50,652 nucleotides of DNA from an uncultured Glaciecola sp. (GTDB lineage Bacteria; Pseudomonadota; Gammaproteobacteria; Enterobacterales; Alteromonadaceae), in contig CAKZLI010000030.1 in assembly GCA_937125395.1 (NCBI GenBank), positions 1 to 50,652 on the forward strand, in the 5' to 3' direction. The position numbers were made by a program, and so were the translations under genes. The notes beneath the pieces are model-generated. The model was not told where the DNA came from. It ran no database searches and saw only the letters and a program-made list of their open reading frames with translations. The first letter of the stretch is position 1. Every line of letters begins with the position of its first letter. Positions 22,510 through 34,221 of the stretch are shown piece by piece.

Positions 22510-23616
22510 ATGAAATTTACTATCAGCCGCGAACAATTTCTTCAGCCGTTACAACTAGTTTCAGGTGCGATTGAACGTCGTCACACCTTGCCAATTCTAT
22601 CTAATATATTGTTAGTAGTGAAAGACGGCGTGTTGACACTTACTGGAACCGACCTAGAAGTCGAACTTATTTCTCATATCACATTACCTGCTGATGGTTT
22701 TGTTGATGGTGAGATTACAGTTCCAGCCAAAAAATTAGTCGATATCTGTCGCGGGCTTTCCGATGGCGGTGATATTACTTTCCAAGTTGATGGTAACAAG
22801 GCAACAATTCGCTCTGGACGTGGCCGGTATACGTTATCGACGTTAAATGCGACTGATTATCCTAATTTAGAAGAGTGGAATGCTGATGTTGAATTTGTTA
22901 TTTCGCAAAGTGATTTAAAACATCTGATCGACAGCACGAGTTTTGCAATGGCACAACAAGATGTGCGTTATTACCTTAATGGTATGTCGTTAGAGACTGA
23001 AGATCATAATATTCGGACGGTTGCTACTGATGGGCACCGTTTGGCATTGTGTAATTTGGCTTACACAACTGAGGTGTTACCGTCACGTCAGGTCATCATC
23101 CCTAGAAAAGGTGTATTAGAGATTAACCGTTTGATAGAAGCGAATGATAATTCTATAAAAATCAAAATCGGTTCAAATCATATTAGTGTTAAATCTGCCG
23201 ATTTTGTATTTACGTCCAAATTGGTTGATGGCCGCTTCCCTGATCACCGTCGAGTATTACCGAAGGAATCCACTAAAGCCGTGGTTGCCAATAAAGATGT
23301 CATGAAAAAAGCATTTAGTCGTGCATCAATCTTATCGAACGAAAAGTTTCGTGGTGTACGTTTAAATATTTCTAACGGCGAGTTAAAAATCACAGCAAAT
23401 AACCCAGAACAGGAAGAAGCAGAAGAAATTGTTGATGTAAATTATCAAGGTGAAGATCTTGAGATTGGTTTTAACGTTGCTTATTTGATTGATGTAATGA
23501 ATGCCTTAAAAACCGATGATGTTAAGTTCAACTTGTCGGATTCTAACGCTAGTGCATTAATTGAAGATGCAACGGACGGTTCGGCATTGTATGTCATTAT
23601 GCCGATGCGTTTGTAG
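22510..23616 (+). CDS. dnaN: DNA polymerase III beta sliding clamp
   Basis: Ring-shaped processivity clamp. It has 368 residues, close to the 366 of E. coli. It begins MKFTISREQFLQPLQLVSGAIERRHTLPILSN and ends with the VIMPMRL carboxyl tail that contacts partner peptides. It is 53 bp after dnaA. Confidence 0.98.
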   Translation: MKFTISREQFLQPLQLVSGAIERRHTLPILSNILLVVKDGVLTLTGTDLEVELISHITLPADGFVDGEITVPAKKLVDICRGLSDGGDITFQVDGNKATIRSGRGRYTLSTLNATDYPNLEEWNADVEFVISQSDLKHLIDSTSFAMAQQDVRYYLNGMSLETEDHNIRTVATDGHRLALCNLAYTTEVLPSRQVIIPRKGVLEINRLIEANDNSIKIKIGSNHISVKSADFVFTSKLVDGRFPDHRRVLPKESTKAVVANKDVMKKAFSRASILSNEKFRGVRLNISNGELKITANNPEQEEAEEIVDVNYQGEDLEIGFNVAYLIDVMNALKTDDVKFNLSDSNASALIEDATDGSALYVIMPMRL

Positions 23617-23646
23617 TAACCAATACATCATTAATTTGTTTATCTT

Positions 23647-27176
<3,530 letters not shown>

Positions 27177-27200
27177 AACACACTAAGCATTTGATAAATA

Positions 27201-27230
27201 AAAAAAGCCTTCTAAATCGAAGGCTTTTTT
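27201..27230. terminator. Bidirectional terminator after gyrB
   Basis: AAAAAAGCCTTC, loop TAAATC, GAAGGCTTTTTT. It works on both strands and separates convergent gyrB and the lipoprotein gene. Confidence 0.9.
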
Positions 27231-27248
27231 GTATCAGTAAATTAGTAA

Positions 27249-27701
27249 TTATTGAATGCGGGTGATGCGCAACGAAGGTGAACCATTAGGAAGTAGTGTA
27301 AACCGGTATGTTCCTGTTTCATTGGGCACAAATTGCAAATTGTGAGACCCAGAAACACAAACCAACTCTTGCTCTTGGTCTTGCTTAATGGGGTTATCTG
27401 GTGCTTCAGCACCGCAGTTTAATTCACTAGTATAGTTGATGTCAGCAAAGCGAAAATCATAAGGCTGACCGTCGGCAATGAGCTTTACATTCACACTATA
27501 GCCATCAGGGTTAGGGACAACCTTATAAGCAGGCTCCGCTTCCCACCAGTTAAATATGCCCCGTAAATACAAGGATTCATAATCTACTGGAGACGATGTA
27601 ATGACGGCAGGAAAGTATTCCCGAATATTAACATTGGTTGCACAGCCAGTTAAAAGCGCTGTGCATACTATGACGGATAGTTTTATTTTATGAGCGAACA
27701 T
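27249..27701 (-). CDS. Putative lipoprotein, unknown function
   Basis: A 150-residue protein with a lipoprotein signal: basic start, hydrophobic stretch and lipobox LTGC with Cys20, followed by Ala, which favours outer-membrane sorting. The mature part has LYLRGIFNWWEAEPAYKV and a later FVPNETGTYRFTLLP, a pattern reminiscent of small beta-sandwich sugar-binding modules (CBM48/E-set type), but this is only an impression. It follows glyS after 17 bp on the same strand and may share its transcript. I do not recognise a named family. Confidence 0.75.
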   Translation of the reverse strand: MFAHKIKLSVIVCTALLTGCATNVNIREYFPAVITSSPVDYESLYLRGIFNWWEAEPAYKVVPNPDGYSVNVKLIADGQPYDFRFADINYTSELNCGAEAPDNPIKQDQEQELVCVSGSHNLQFVPNETGTYRFTLLPNGSPSLRITRIQ

Positions 27702-27718
27702 AGAACCTGTATATTCCT

Positions 27719-29791
27719 TTATTTAGACGCTAACACAGAAATATCCGCTGTTGATAAGAACAATTCCCGCAACTGCATCAGTAATGCTAAGCGGTTATTA
27801 CGCAATTGATCATCGTCACTCATGACCATGATATTATCAAAAAATCCATCTACAGCAGCTTGTAATTGAGCAAGCGATGTTAAAATAACACTGTAGTCGT
27901 TATTTTGTAACGCTGTACTAACTGTAGTCTGTTGTAGCTGAATCTGCTGATATAAATCCTGTTCTTGTGTTTCATTCAGGTAAGATTCATTCACGGCAAT
28001 TGCGCTAGTAATGTTGTTCTTGGCAAGAATGTTCGCCACTCGCTTATTTGCAGCTGCCAGCGCTTGTGCTTGTGGCAAGCTCTTAAATGCGGCAACAGCA
28101 TGAATTCGAGCGGCAAAGTCGCTAGGGTTTGATACGTTTCGTGCACTAACTGCTTGGATAACATCGATATCGACACCTTGGTCTTGGTACATTGCACGAA
28201 AACGACCCAATACAAAATCAACAGCGTTATCTAACGTATCTGTATTTGTTAATTTTTGCCCATAGGTGTTTACTGCAAATGCCAATAGGTCACGTATATC
28301 TAAATTATAACCACGTTCAGTAATGATCCGTAACACACCGATTGCCGCACGTCTTAATGCAAACGGGTCTTTATCCCCTTTAGGTAGCATGCCGATTCCA
28401 AATATGCCTGCTAGCGTATCTAATTTATCCGCTAAGGCGACAGCTGCACTTACATCGGTTGAAGGCAGTGTATCACCAGATTGTTTTGGCATATATTGTT
28501 CAGCAATGGCTGTGGCTACATCATGATGTTCACCATCATTGAGGGCGTAGTATTGACCCATAACCCCTTGTACATCTGGAAATTCCATTACCATTTCGGT
28601 CATTAAATCGGTTTTTGCTAACAGGCCTGCACGGGCTGCATGGTCGGCATTAGCACCAATAGCTTGGGCAATATGATGGGCAACGGTTTGGATCCGCTGT
28701 GCTTTTTCGGCAAGTGTACCGAGTTGCTTTTGAAACAAAATACTCTTGAGAGAATCAAGACGAGATTCAAGGGTAAGCTTCTTATCGGTGTTAAAGAAAA
28801 ACTCTGCATCGGCAAGACGCGGACGAATCACTTTTTGATTTCCTTCAATAACATGTTCTGGCGCAGTTGACTGAATATTACTGACGAACAAAAACGTGGC
28901 AGATAACTCGCCATTGGTATCCAAAAGCGGCACATATTTTTGATCGTCTTTCATCGTGTAGATTAATGCTTCTTTTGGAACAGAAAGAAAACGCTCTTCA
29001 AAGCTAGCTTGCATCACCACAGGTAATTCTACTAATGATGCGATCTCTTCTAACAAGGCATCATTGTAGTCTGCTGTTAACCCTAATGCTGCTGCTTGTT
29101 CATTTAAGCCTGACGCAATTTTCTCTTGGCGTAGTGAATAATCAGCAACAACAAAATGACGAAGACAAGCCGCTTCGTAGTTATCTGCATGGTCTAGTTC
29201 AAACGTTCCTTGCGAATGGAAACGATGGCCTTGGATAATGTTAGAGGATGGCGTATCAAGTACGGTAGCCGGTAAAATCTCGCTGCCATACATTGCGGTG
29301 AAAGTATGTACTGGGCGGACAAACTGCGTATCAGAATCGCCCCAGCGCATCATTTTTGGAATGGGCAATTTAGATACTGAACGAGTCACAATATCTTCAA
29401 TTAATGCATCAAGGGATAATCCGTTGACTTGCGCTTTGTGTAACAACCATTCGCCTTTATCAGTTACTAAGCGTTCGGCTTGTGTCACATCAATTCCATT
29501 ACCACGTGCCCAGCCAATAGCGGCTTTGGTAGGTTGACCTTCTGCATCAAATGCAGCTGAAATCGCAGGACCGCGTTTTTCAACCACTTTGTCTGCTTGT
29601 TGAAATGCGAGTTGAGTAAATTGCACAGCAAATCGGCGCGGCGTCGCAAACCAAGTTGATGCGGTATAGGCTAATTGTGCTGCATCAAGTTCTGCTTGCA
29701 TGTTACTTGCAAACGCAGTGGCCAATGCTTTTAATGATTTTGGTGGCAGCTCTTCGGTACCTAATTCAACCAATAATGTATCTGTTCTCAT
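27719..29791 (-). CDS. glyS: Glycyl-tRNA synthetase beta subunit
   Basis: Beta chain of the alpha2beta2 glycyl-tRNA synthetase, carrying tRNA-binding and accessory domains. It has 690 residues, as in E. coli (689). It begins LLVELGTEELPPKSL and has KRGPA and the DPFALRRAAIGVLRI block (about residues 490-510). Its ATG shares one base with the glyQ stop (TAATG), so the two are translationally coupled. Confidence 0.97.
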   Translation of the reverse strand: MRTDTLLVELGTEELPPKSLKALATAFASNMQAELDAAQLAYTASTWFATPRRFAVQFTQLAFQQADKVVEKRGPAISAAFDAEGQPTKAAIGWARGNGIDVTQAERLVTDKGEWLLHKAQVNGLSLDALIEDIVTRSVSKLPIPKMMRWGDSDTQFVRPVHTFTAMYGSEILPATVLDTPSSNIIQGHRFHSQGTFELDHADNYEAACLRHFVVADYSLRQEKIASGLNEQAAALGLTADYNDALLEEIASLVELPVVMQASFEERFLSVPKEALIYTMKDDQKYVPLLDTNGELSATFLFVSNIQSTAPEHVIEGNQKVIRPRLADAEFFFNTDKKLTLESRLDSLKSILFQKQLGTLAEKAQRIQTVAHHIAQAIGANADHAARAGLLAKTDLMTEMVMEFPDVQGVMGQYYALNDGEHHDVATAIAEQYMPKQSGDTLPSTDVSAAVALADKLDTLAGIFGIGMLPKGDKDPFALRRAAIGVLRIITERGYNLDIRDLLAFAVNTYGQKLTNTDTLDNAVDFVLGRFRAMYQDQGVDIDVIQAVSARNVSNPSDFAARIHAVAAFKSLPQAQALAAANKRVANILAKNNITSAIAVNESYLNETQEQDLYQQIQLQQTTVSTALQNNDYSVILTSLAQLQAAVDGFFDNIMVMSDDDQLRNNRLALLMQLRELFLSTADISVLASK

Positions 29792-30699
29792 TATTTTGAT
29801 TCCTTTTTACACATTGGAAAACCTAACGCTTCACGTGCGGCAAAATAACTTTCAGCTACGCCTTTAGCCAGTGTACGTACACGTAAAATATAGCGCTGAC
29901 GTTCAGTCACAGAGATGGCATGTCGGGCATCGAGTAGATTAAATGAATGCGACGCTTTCATGACTTGCTCATAGGCGGGGAGTGGTAAATTGTGTTCAAT
30001 CAAATGTGCGGCGTCTTTTTCTGATTGGTCAAAGGCTGCAAATAATGCAGCAACATCAGCATGTTCAAAGTTATATGCACTTTGCTCAACTTCGTTTTGA
30101 TGGAAAATATCGCCATAGGTAACCGGGCCATTTGGACCATGAGTCCAGATGAGGTCATAAATACTATCTACACCTTGCACATACATTGCAAGGCGTTCTA
30201 AGCCGTAAGTTATTTCCCCAGTGACGGGCTTGCATTCAATGCCACCAACCTGCTGAAAATACGTGAATTGCGTCACTTCCATTCCGTCTAACCATACTTC
30301 CCAACCAAGGCCCCAAGCGCCTAAGGTAGGTGATTCCCAGTTATCTTCTACGAATCGAATATCGTGTACCAGTGGATCAAAACCGAGCTCTTGCAATGAA
30401 CCCAAGTACAAATCTTGGATGTTTTTCGGCGCAGGTTTAAGCATGACTTGAAATTGATAATAATGTTGCAAGCGATTTGGGTTGTCACCATAACGTCCGT
30501 CAGTAGGGCGTCGGCATGGCTGAACATAAGCACTGGAGATTGGTTCTGGACCGAGAGAACGTAAAAACGTCATTGGATGGAAAGTGCCTGCGCCAACTTC
30601 CATATCTAAAGGTTGAATAATTACACATCCTTGACGCGCCCAATATTCTTGGAGAGCAAGGATCAATCCCTGAAAGGTTTTTACATCATAATTTGACAT
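29791..30699 (-). CDS. glyQ: Glycyl-tRNA synthetase alpha subunit
   Basis: Catalytic alpha chain with the class II aminoacylation core. About 302 residues from the ATG at 30699 ([17 protein letters not shown]), which aligns with the E. coli start; an upstream ATG would add five residues. [38 protein letters not shown] and [21 protein letters not shown] are conserved class II motifs. Confidence 0.97.
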   Translation of the reverse strand: MSNYDVKTFQGLILALQEYWARQGCVIIQPLDMEVGAGTFHPMTFLRSLGPEPISSAYVQPCRRPTDGRYGDNPNRLQHYYQFQVMLKPAPKNIQDLYLGSLQELGFDPLVHDIRFVEDNWESPTLGAWGLGWEVWLDGMEVTQFTYFQQVGGIECKPVTGEITYGLERLAMYVQGVDSIYDLIWTHGPNGPVTYGDIFHQNEVEQSAYNFEHADVAALFAAFDQSEKDAAHLIEHNLPLPAYEQVMKASHSFNLLDARHAISVTERQRYILRVRTLAKGVAESYFAAREALGFPMCKKESK

Positions 30700-30798
30700 G
30701 CTTATATACTTCATTGTGCTTGGGTAAACTTAGCTTAATAGTATACCGTGACTTCCGCAGCGAATGTAGTGAAAATATAGAAGATTATAGGTAAAAGC

Positions 30799-31269
30799 TT
30801 AAATAGTCGGGTGGTATGTACGTAATTGTACTACTTCGCTAATGATTGCGCTTTCAAATGTGGCTGCAATAGCCTCTCGTTCAAGATCTTGTTGATGACG
30901 TTCTTTTTTGCTTAATGCATTACGCGCATCATGCGTGGGGTAATGATCTATTTTGGTGTGTAGGGTATAAATGTTGGGGTAAATATCCATAAATTTAGGT
31001 GCTGGATTAAGAGGTAATGCATCAAGTAAATTAGTCAGTCGGATTACTCCTTCGCAAAGGTCACACTGCTGCTGTTCTACAGCTAGGGCGATAGTATGTA
31101 CCGATTGCATGATATTATTCACGCGTTCAACTCTTACTTCATATTGTTTTTGCTTGGCAAGGGCAATGCGCGTTTTTTGTGCATTTAATTGTGATAGCGT
31201 CTGACCAGCATAATAAGCCAAACCAATAACGACGATAACCCCAAGTCCTGCCAATCCGTACAACATCAT
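30799..31269 (-). CDS. DUF2489 family membrane-anchored protein
   Basis: A 156-residue protein with one N-terminal membrane helix (about residues 4-24), then a charged helical cytoplasmic region with a CDLC pair. The pattern and the place beside yihI resemble DUF2489 proteins of vibrios and Shewanella; this is recognition by context more than by motif. It starts 39 bp downstream of yihI and is probably cotranscribed. Role unknown. Confidence 0.7.
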   Translation of the reverse strand: MMLYGLAGLGVIVVIGLAYYAGQTLSQLNAQKTRIALAKQKQYEVRVERVNNIMQSVHTIALAVEQQQCDLCEGVIRLTNLLDALPLNPAPKFMDIYPNIYTLHTKIDHYPTHDARNALSKKERHQQDLEREAIAATFESAIISEVVQLRTYHPTI

Positions 31270-31308
31270 ATGTAATCTAAACCTAGCCGTGAATTAATGC
31301 TAACTGCA

Positions 31309-31818
31309 TTATTTAAAATCATTAATATTAATAGACTCAAATGCATCAAGCGGATCAACATCATCGATGATTTCTTCTTCTGGCTCATCTTTGATACCAA
31401 GTAAATCACACAAGACAAGATATCGCGCCATCTTGGTTTGCATGTATTGGGTATCTTCGTTACTGATCTTTGCGTTATTGTCATATTGTTCAAGTAATGC
31501 ATGCAAACGTGTATCTGCTTCTAATGCGGCTAACTCTTGGGCTGGCGTACTATAACGCTTAGCTTTAGGCTCAACGACTTTGGGTTTATTAGGGGTTAAA
31601 TCAATTTTGGTGGCACTACCGATACGCGGGTCTTTTTTGGGACCAGAGATAACCGATTTGTTACTTTGAGCAACCGAATGACGCGATCCAGCAGGTTTAC
31701 CGTTGTTCTTTTTAACTGTATTGGGCGTGGTTGATTTAGTGGATCGACCGAAATTATTATCAGTGCTTTTTTTAGTACCGATTACACCTGTTTTTCTGGA
31801 TTTTTTGACGCGTGGCAT
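31309..31818 (-). CDS. yihI: YihI, Der GTPase-activating protein
   Basis: Stimulates the GTPase of the ribosome-assembly factor Der. It has 169 residues. The N-terminal half (1-90) is lysine-, serine- and threonine-rich, low complexity, starting MPRVKKSRKTG; the C-terminal half has the helical ELAALEADTRLHALLEQYDN domain and an acidic tail EPEEEIIDDVDPLDAFESI. These match YihI, and the neighbourhood (engB, polA) is that of E. coli yihI. Confidence 0.88.
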   Translation of the reverse strand: MPRVKKSRKTGVIGTKKSTDNNFGRSTKSTTPNTVKKNNGKPAGSRHSVAQSNKSVISGPKKDPRIGSATKIDLTPNKPKVVEPKAKRYSTPAQELAALEADTRLHALLEQYDNNAKISNEDTQYMQTKMARYLVLCDLLGIKDEPEEEIIDDVDPLDAFESININDFK

Positions 31819-31921
31819 GTTGACTCTGTATCTGTTTCATTTGATATATCATTATACATGAGTTTGTAGAGATACGCATACAAATGTCTGGCGCTTGATA
31901 ATGTATGGGGAATGCAGAAAG

Positions 31922-31951
31922 AAAAAAAGGTGATAATCAGATTATCACCTT
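31922..31951 (-). terminator. Rho-independent terminator
   Basis: AAGGTGATAAT, loop of three, ATTATCACCTT, followed on the minus strand by seven T. It ends the candidate RNA and any readthrough from the cytochrome c4 gene. Confidence 0.85.
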
Positions 31952-32114
31952 AGTAGATGCTGGTTTACACTTCTCCCGAAGTAGCATGTCCGTCTTAAGC
32001 GGCTTATGCTGGGCGTAATCCAACGACTCTTCTTATTATTGTTATTGACAGAGTTTATATTTTATTATCGTTTTGGGTCTTCCGAGACGCTTTATTGCCT
32101 GCATCCGTCAAACT
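31922..32114 (-). ncRNA. Candidate small RNA with GGA hairpins (CsrB/RsmY-like)
   Basis: The 375-bp gap between yihI and the cytochrome gene has no ORF. On the minus strand it would give an RNA of about 190 nt ending in a terminator. It has five GGA motifs between 32106 and 31975; two lie in tetraloops (GTCT-CGGA-AGAC and ACTTC-GGGA-GAAGT) and one in CGT-TGGATT-ACG. This is the layout of RNAs that titrate CsrA/RsmA. A promoter-like TTGTAA-16-TATTCT (32143-32148, 32121-32126) lies upstream. It could instead be the 3' UTR of the cytochrome mRNA. Homology was not checked. Confidence 0.5.
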
Positions 32115-32137
32115 ATTGACAGAATACACGAATACAG

Positions 32138-32158
32138 CTTATTTACAACTTATTTACA
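32138..32158. repeat. Direct repeat upstream of candidate RNA
   Basis: CTTATTTACA occurs twice (32138-32147, 32149-32158), spaced 11 bp, about one helical turn, at the putative -35. It may be a regulator site. Confidence 0.45.
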
Positions 32159-32193
32159 TAAAAAATACAAAATCAAATAATATTTTGTTTTTT

Positions 32194-32817
32194 CTAATGT
32201 AAACCCGCTAAATAATTAGCCAAAATTGTGATGTCTTCATCTGTCAGTTTGGTCGCGATATCACGCATCATGCCGTTCATATCGTTATGACGATCACCTG
32301 AACGAAACATTTTAAGTTGTCCCACGGTGTAATCTACATGCTGTCCAGAAATATCGGGGAAGCCAGCTTGACCCATGCCATTACCACGAGGACCATGACA
32401 AGCGATACAAGCTGTGATCTTACGCTCAGCATCACCACCTCGATACAGGGCAGCACCTGGTGCGATAAATTCTTCAGGGGTTGAACCTGCTTTGGCGTCT
32501 TGACTAGAAAAATACGCAGCAATATCCAACATGTCTTGCTCTGTTAAGACAACTGACATACCGTTCATGACCGCATTATTTCGGCCTTCTTCACCATTAC
32601 TCAGTGCGGCGGCTTTAAACTCTTGCAATTGTTTCACCAAGTATTTGCTGTGTTGACCAGCTAACTTGGGATTCATAGGGATGGCGCTATTACCATCAGC
32701 ACCATGACAGGCTGCACATGTAACTGATTTAGTTTTACCTGCTTCGGCATCGCCTTGAGCCATGGCAAAACCGCTGATAGACAATGTTAGGCAGAACAAC
32801 AAACTTAGTTTTTTCAT
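32194..32817 (-). CDS. Diheme cytochrome c4
   Basis: Periplasmic electron carrier with two c-type hemes, usually feeding terminal oxidases. It has 207 residues, a signal peptide (residues 1-20, ending FAMA), and two CxxCH motifs: CAACH at 34-38 and CIACH at 137-141, one per half, with the halves visibly related. Methionine-rich stretches supply axial ligands. A c4 gene next to engB and polA is common in gammaproteobacteria. Confidence 0.93.
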   Translation of the reverse strand: MKKLSLLFCLTLSISGFAMAQGDAEAGKTKSVTCAACHGADGNSAIPMNPKLAGQHSKYLVKQLQEFKAAALSNGEEGRNNAVMNGMSVVLTEQDMLDIAAYFSSQDAKAGSTPEEFIAPGAALYRGGDAERKITACIACHGPRGNGMGQAGFPDISGQHVDYTVGQLKMFRSGDRHNDMNGMMRDIATKLTDEDITILANYLAGLH

Positions 32818-32993
32818 TCTAGTACTCTTAAAACGTTAATAATCTTTACGGACTTTCGTGCTATGATGCGTATATTACACATTTAAATGCAGATTAAAAA
32901 CTATTCACTGCAAATGTTTAAGAAAATATTATGTCACATATACGACTCTGTATCGAAACATATCCATAAATACTTAAAAAGAAACACACTTCA

Positions 32994-33623
32994 ATGACTT
33001 ATTATACTAAAGCAAAATTCCTGACGAGTGCACCTGATATTCAACATTTAGACGAAAGTCGTGGTGTTGAAGTCGCATTTGCTGGCCGATCTAATGCTGG
33101 TAAATCGAGCGCTTTAAATACGTTAACGCGTCAAAAAGGGCTAGCCAGAACCAGTAAAACACCTGGGCGTACTCAGCTAATTAACGTATTTGAATTGGAT
33201 CATGACCGTCGTTTAGTCGATTTACCTGGCTATGGTTTTGCTAAAGTGCCATTGGCCATGAAAATAAAATGGCAAAAAGCCTTAGGTGAATATTTGCAAA
33301 AACGTGAGTGTATTGCCGGTTTAGTTGTGTTGATGGATATTCGCCATCCGTTTAAAGATTTAGATCAAGAGCTCATACAATGGGCTGTCAATGCAAAAAT
33401 ACCCGTATTAGCACTGCTCACCAAAGCGGATAAGTTAAAATCAGGCAAGCGTAAAGCGCAGGTATTAATGGCAAGAGAAGCGTCAATGGCCTTTTGTGGT
33501 GATGTGACTGTCCATGCTTTTTCGTCGTTAAATCGTTTAGGGCTAAGTGAGCTAGAGCGAAAACTTGATAGTTGGTTAGGATTAGCTAAGCCTGATGCGA
33601 CACCGAACGATGAAGAGAACTAG
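32994..33623 (+). CDS. engB: Ribosome biogenesis GTPase EngB/YsxC
   Basis: Essential GTPase of 50S subunit assembly. It has 209 residues. G1 is [14 protein letters not shown], the switch region [15 protein letters not shown]3 [12 protein letters not shown]4 TKAD and a C-terminal FSSLNRLGL. It is divergent from the cytochrome c4 gene. E. coli keeps the same engB-spf-polA order. Confidence 0.97.
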   Translation: MTYYTKAKFLTSAPDIQHLDESRGVEVAFAGRSNAGKSSALNTLTRQKGLARTSKTPGRTQLINVFELDHDRRLVDLPGYGFAKVPLAMKIKWQKALGEYLQKRECIAGLVVLMDIRHPFKDLDQELIQWAVNAKIPVLALLTKADKLKSGKRKAQVLMAREASMAFCGDVTVHAFSSLNRLGLSELERKLDSWLGLAKPDATPNDEEN

Positions 33624-33671
33624 TTAACCTACTCAGGTAAATTTTGTATTGGTTATATCAGACTTTATCCT

Positions 33672-33830
33672 AGGCAAAAAAAAGCCCTAGACTAGCTAGG
33701 GCGTAACATACAATGGAATACACATAACACATAACACATAACACATAAAAACTATTAGTAAGAGCCCTGCATATCCAATTAGTTCATTTCTTTTTTATTT
33801 TTTTAGTATTTTTTTTGCAGTCCCAATTTG
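33672..33830 (-). ncRNA. sRNA-like element, copy A of tandem pair
   Basis: Minus-strand element ending in a strong terminator (GCCCTAG stems at 33684-33690 and 33696-33702, then eight T). The likely RNA runs from about 33770 to 33676. It shares with copy B the terminator, a block including ACACATAAAAACTAT (33741-33755) and an upstream AATTAGTTCA. Copy A contains four 7-bp ACACATA repeats (33720-33747). No conserved ORF is seen. The promoter is not clear; a weak -10 may be ACTAAT. No known family is recognised. Confidence 0.6.
33720..33747. repeat. Short tandem repeat, four ACACATA units
   Basis: Four exact 7-bp units inside sRNA-like copy A. Copy B has two ACACATA separated by ATT, so the array has expanded or contracted between copies. 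Confidence 0.85.
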
Positions 33831-33866
33831 TCTATTCTAATAGTGTTATTTTTACAGGTAAATGAC

Positions 33867-34016
33867 AGGCAAAAAAAAGCCCTAGAAACTAGGGCTACAA
33901 ACAAGGGACTACACATAATTACACATAAAAACTATAAGTAAGAGGGCGGTAGTGTTAATTAGTTCAATTTCATTTTCGATTTATTGCAAATAACTAGATA
34001 TTTTTTCTTTTCCCAT
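33867..34016 (-). ncRNA. sRNA-like element, copy B of tandem pair
   Basis: Second copy, offset by 180-195 bp from copy A. It ends in the same terminator (GCCCTAG, loop AAA, CTAGGGC at 33879-33895, then eight T). The block ACACATAAAAACTAT is at 33921-33935 and the adjacent AGTAAGAG is also shared. The likely RNA is about 80 nt (near 33950 to 33871). Differences between the copies lie mainly between the shared block and the terminator. It lies just downstream of the Spot 42-like gene on the same strand. Confidence 0.6.
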
Positions 34017-34084
34017 AAAAAAAGCTCCAACATAAACATGCTGGAGCCCAAGCAAAGGTTTTAATATAAACCTCTGTACCCTAC
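34017..34084 (-). ncRNA. spf: Spot 42-like small RNA
   Basis: The minus-strand transcript would begin GTAGGGTACAGAGG, the exact 5' end of E. coli Spot 42, and end with a terminator (GGAGC-type stem GCTCCAACAT/ATGCTGGAGC, then seven T). It is about 68 nt, shorter than the 109 nt of E. coli. It lies just after polA and opposite engB, the same place as E. coli spf. Spot 42 is an Hfq-dependent regulator of carbon-use mRNAs, repressed by cAMP-CRP; the target set here is unknown. Confidence 0.85.
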
Positions 34085-34091
34085 CTGCTCT

Positions 34092-34119
34092 ATTTTAGGC
34101 AGAGTTTCAGATTTATCAA
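34092..34119 (-). promoter_or_regulatory. Promoter of Spot 42-like RNA
   Basis: Minus strand TTGATA (34114-34119), 16-bp spacer, TAAAAT (34092-34097), with 7 bases to the predicted first G of GTAGGG. This agreement supports the RNA call. Confidence 0.75.
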
Positions 34120-34221
34120 TAAAAAATGTAATAAAATTACAAAATGAGATTAGTTACTGTGCTCGTTATTCTTTACACTCAACCTCTAAACATATCTGTG
34201 CGCTAGTAGCTCAAGCCTTAT

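Noticed and set aside
33720..33747. Possible CRISPR-like array from repeated ACACATA
   Set aside because: Units are only 7 bp with no spacers; it is a simple tandem repeat.
33676..33750. Small ORF in sRNA-like copy A (ATGTGTTATGTG...)
   Set aside because: The equivalent frame in copy B stops after five codons and neither has a ribosome binding site, so a noncoding RNA is more likely.
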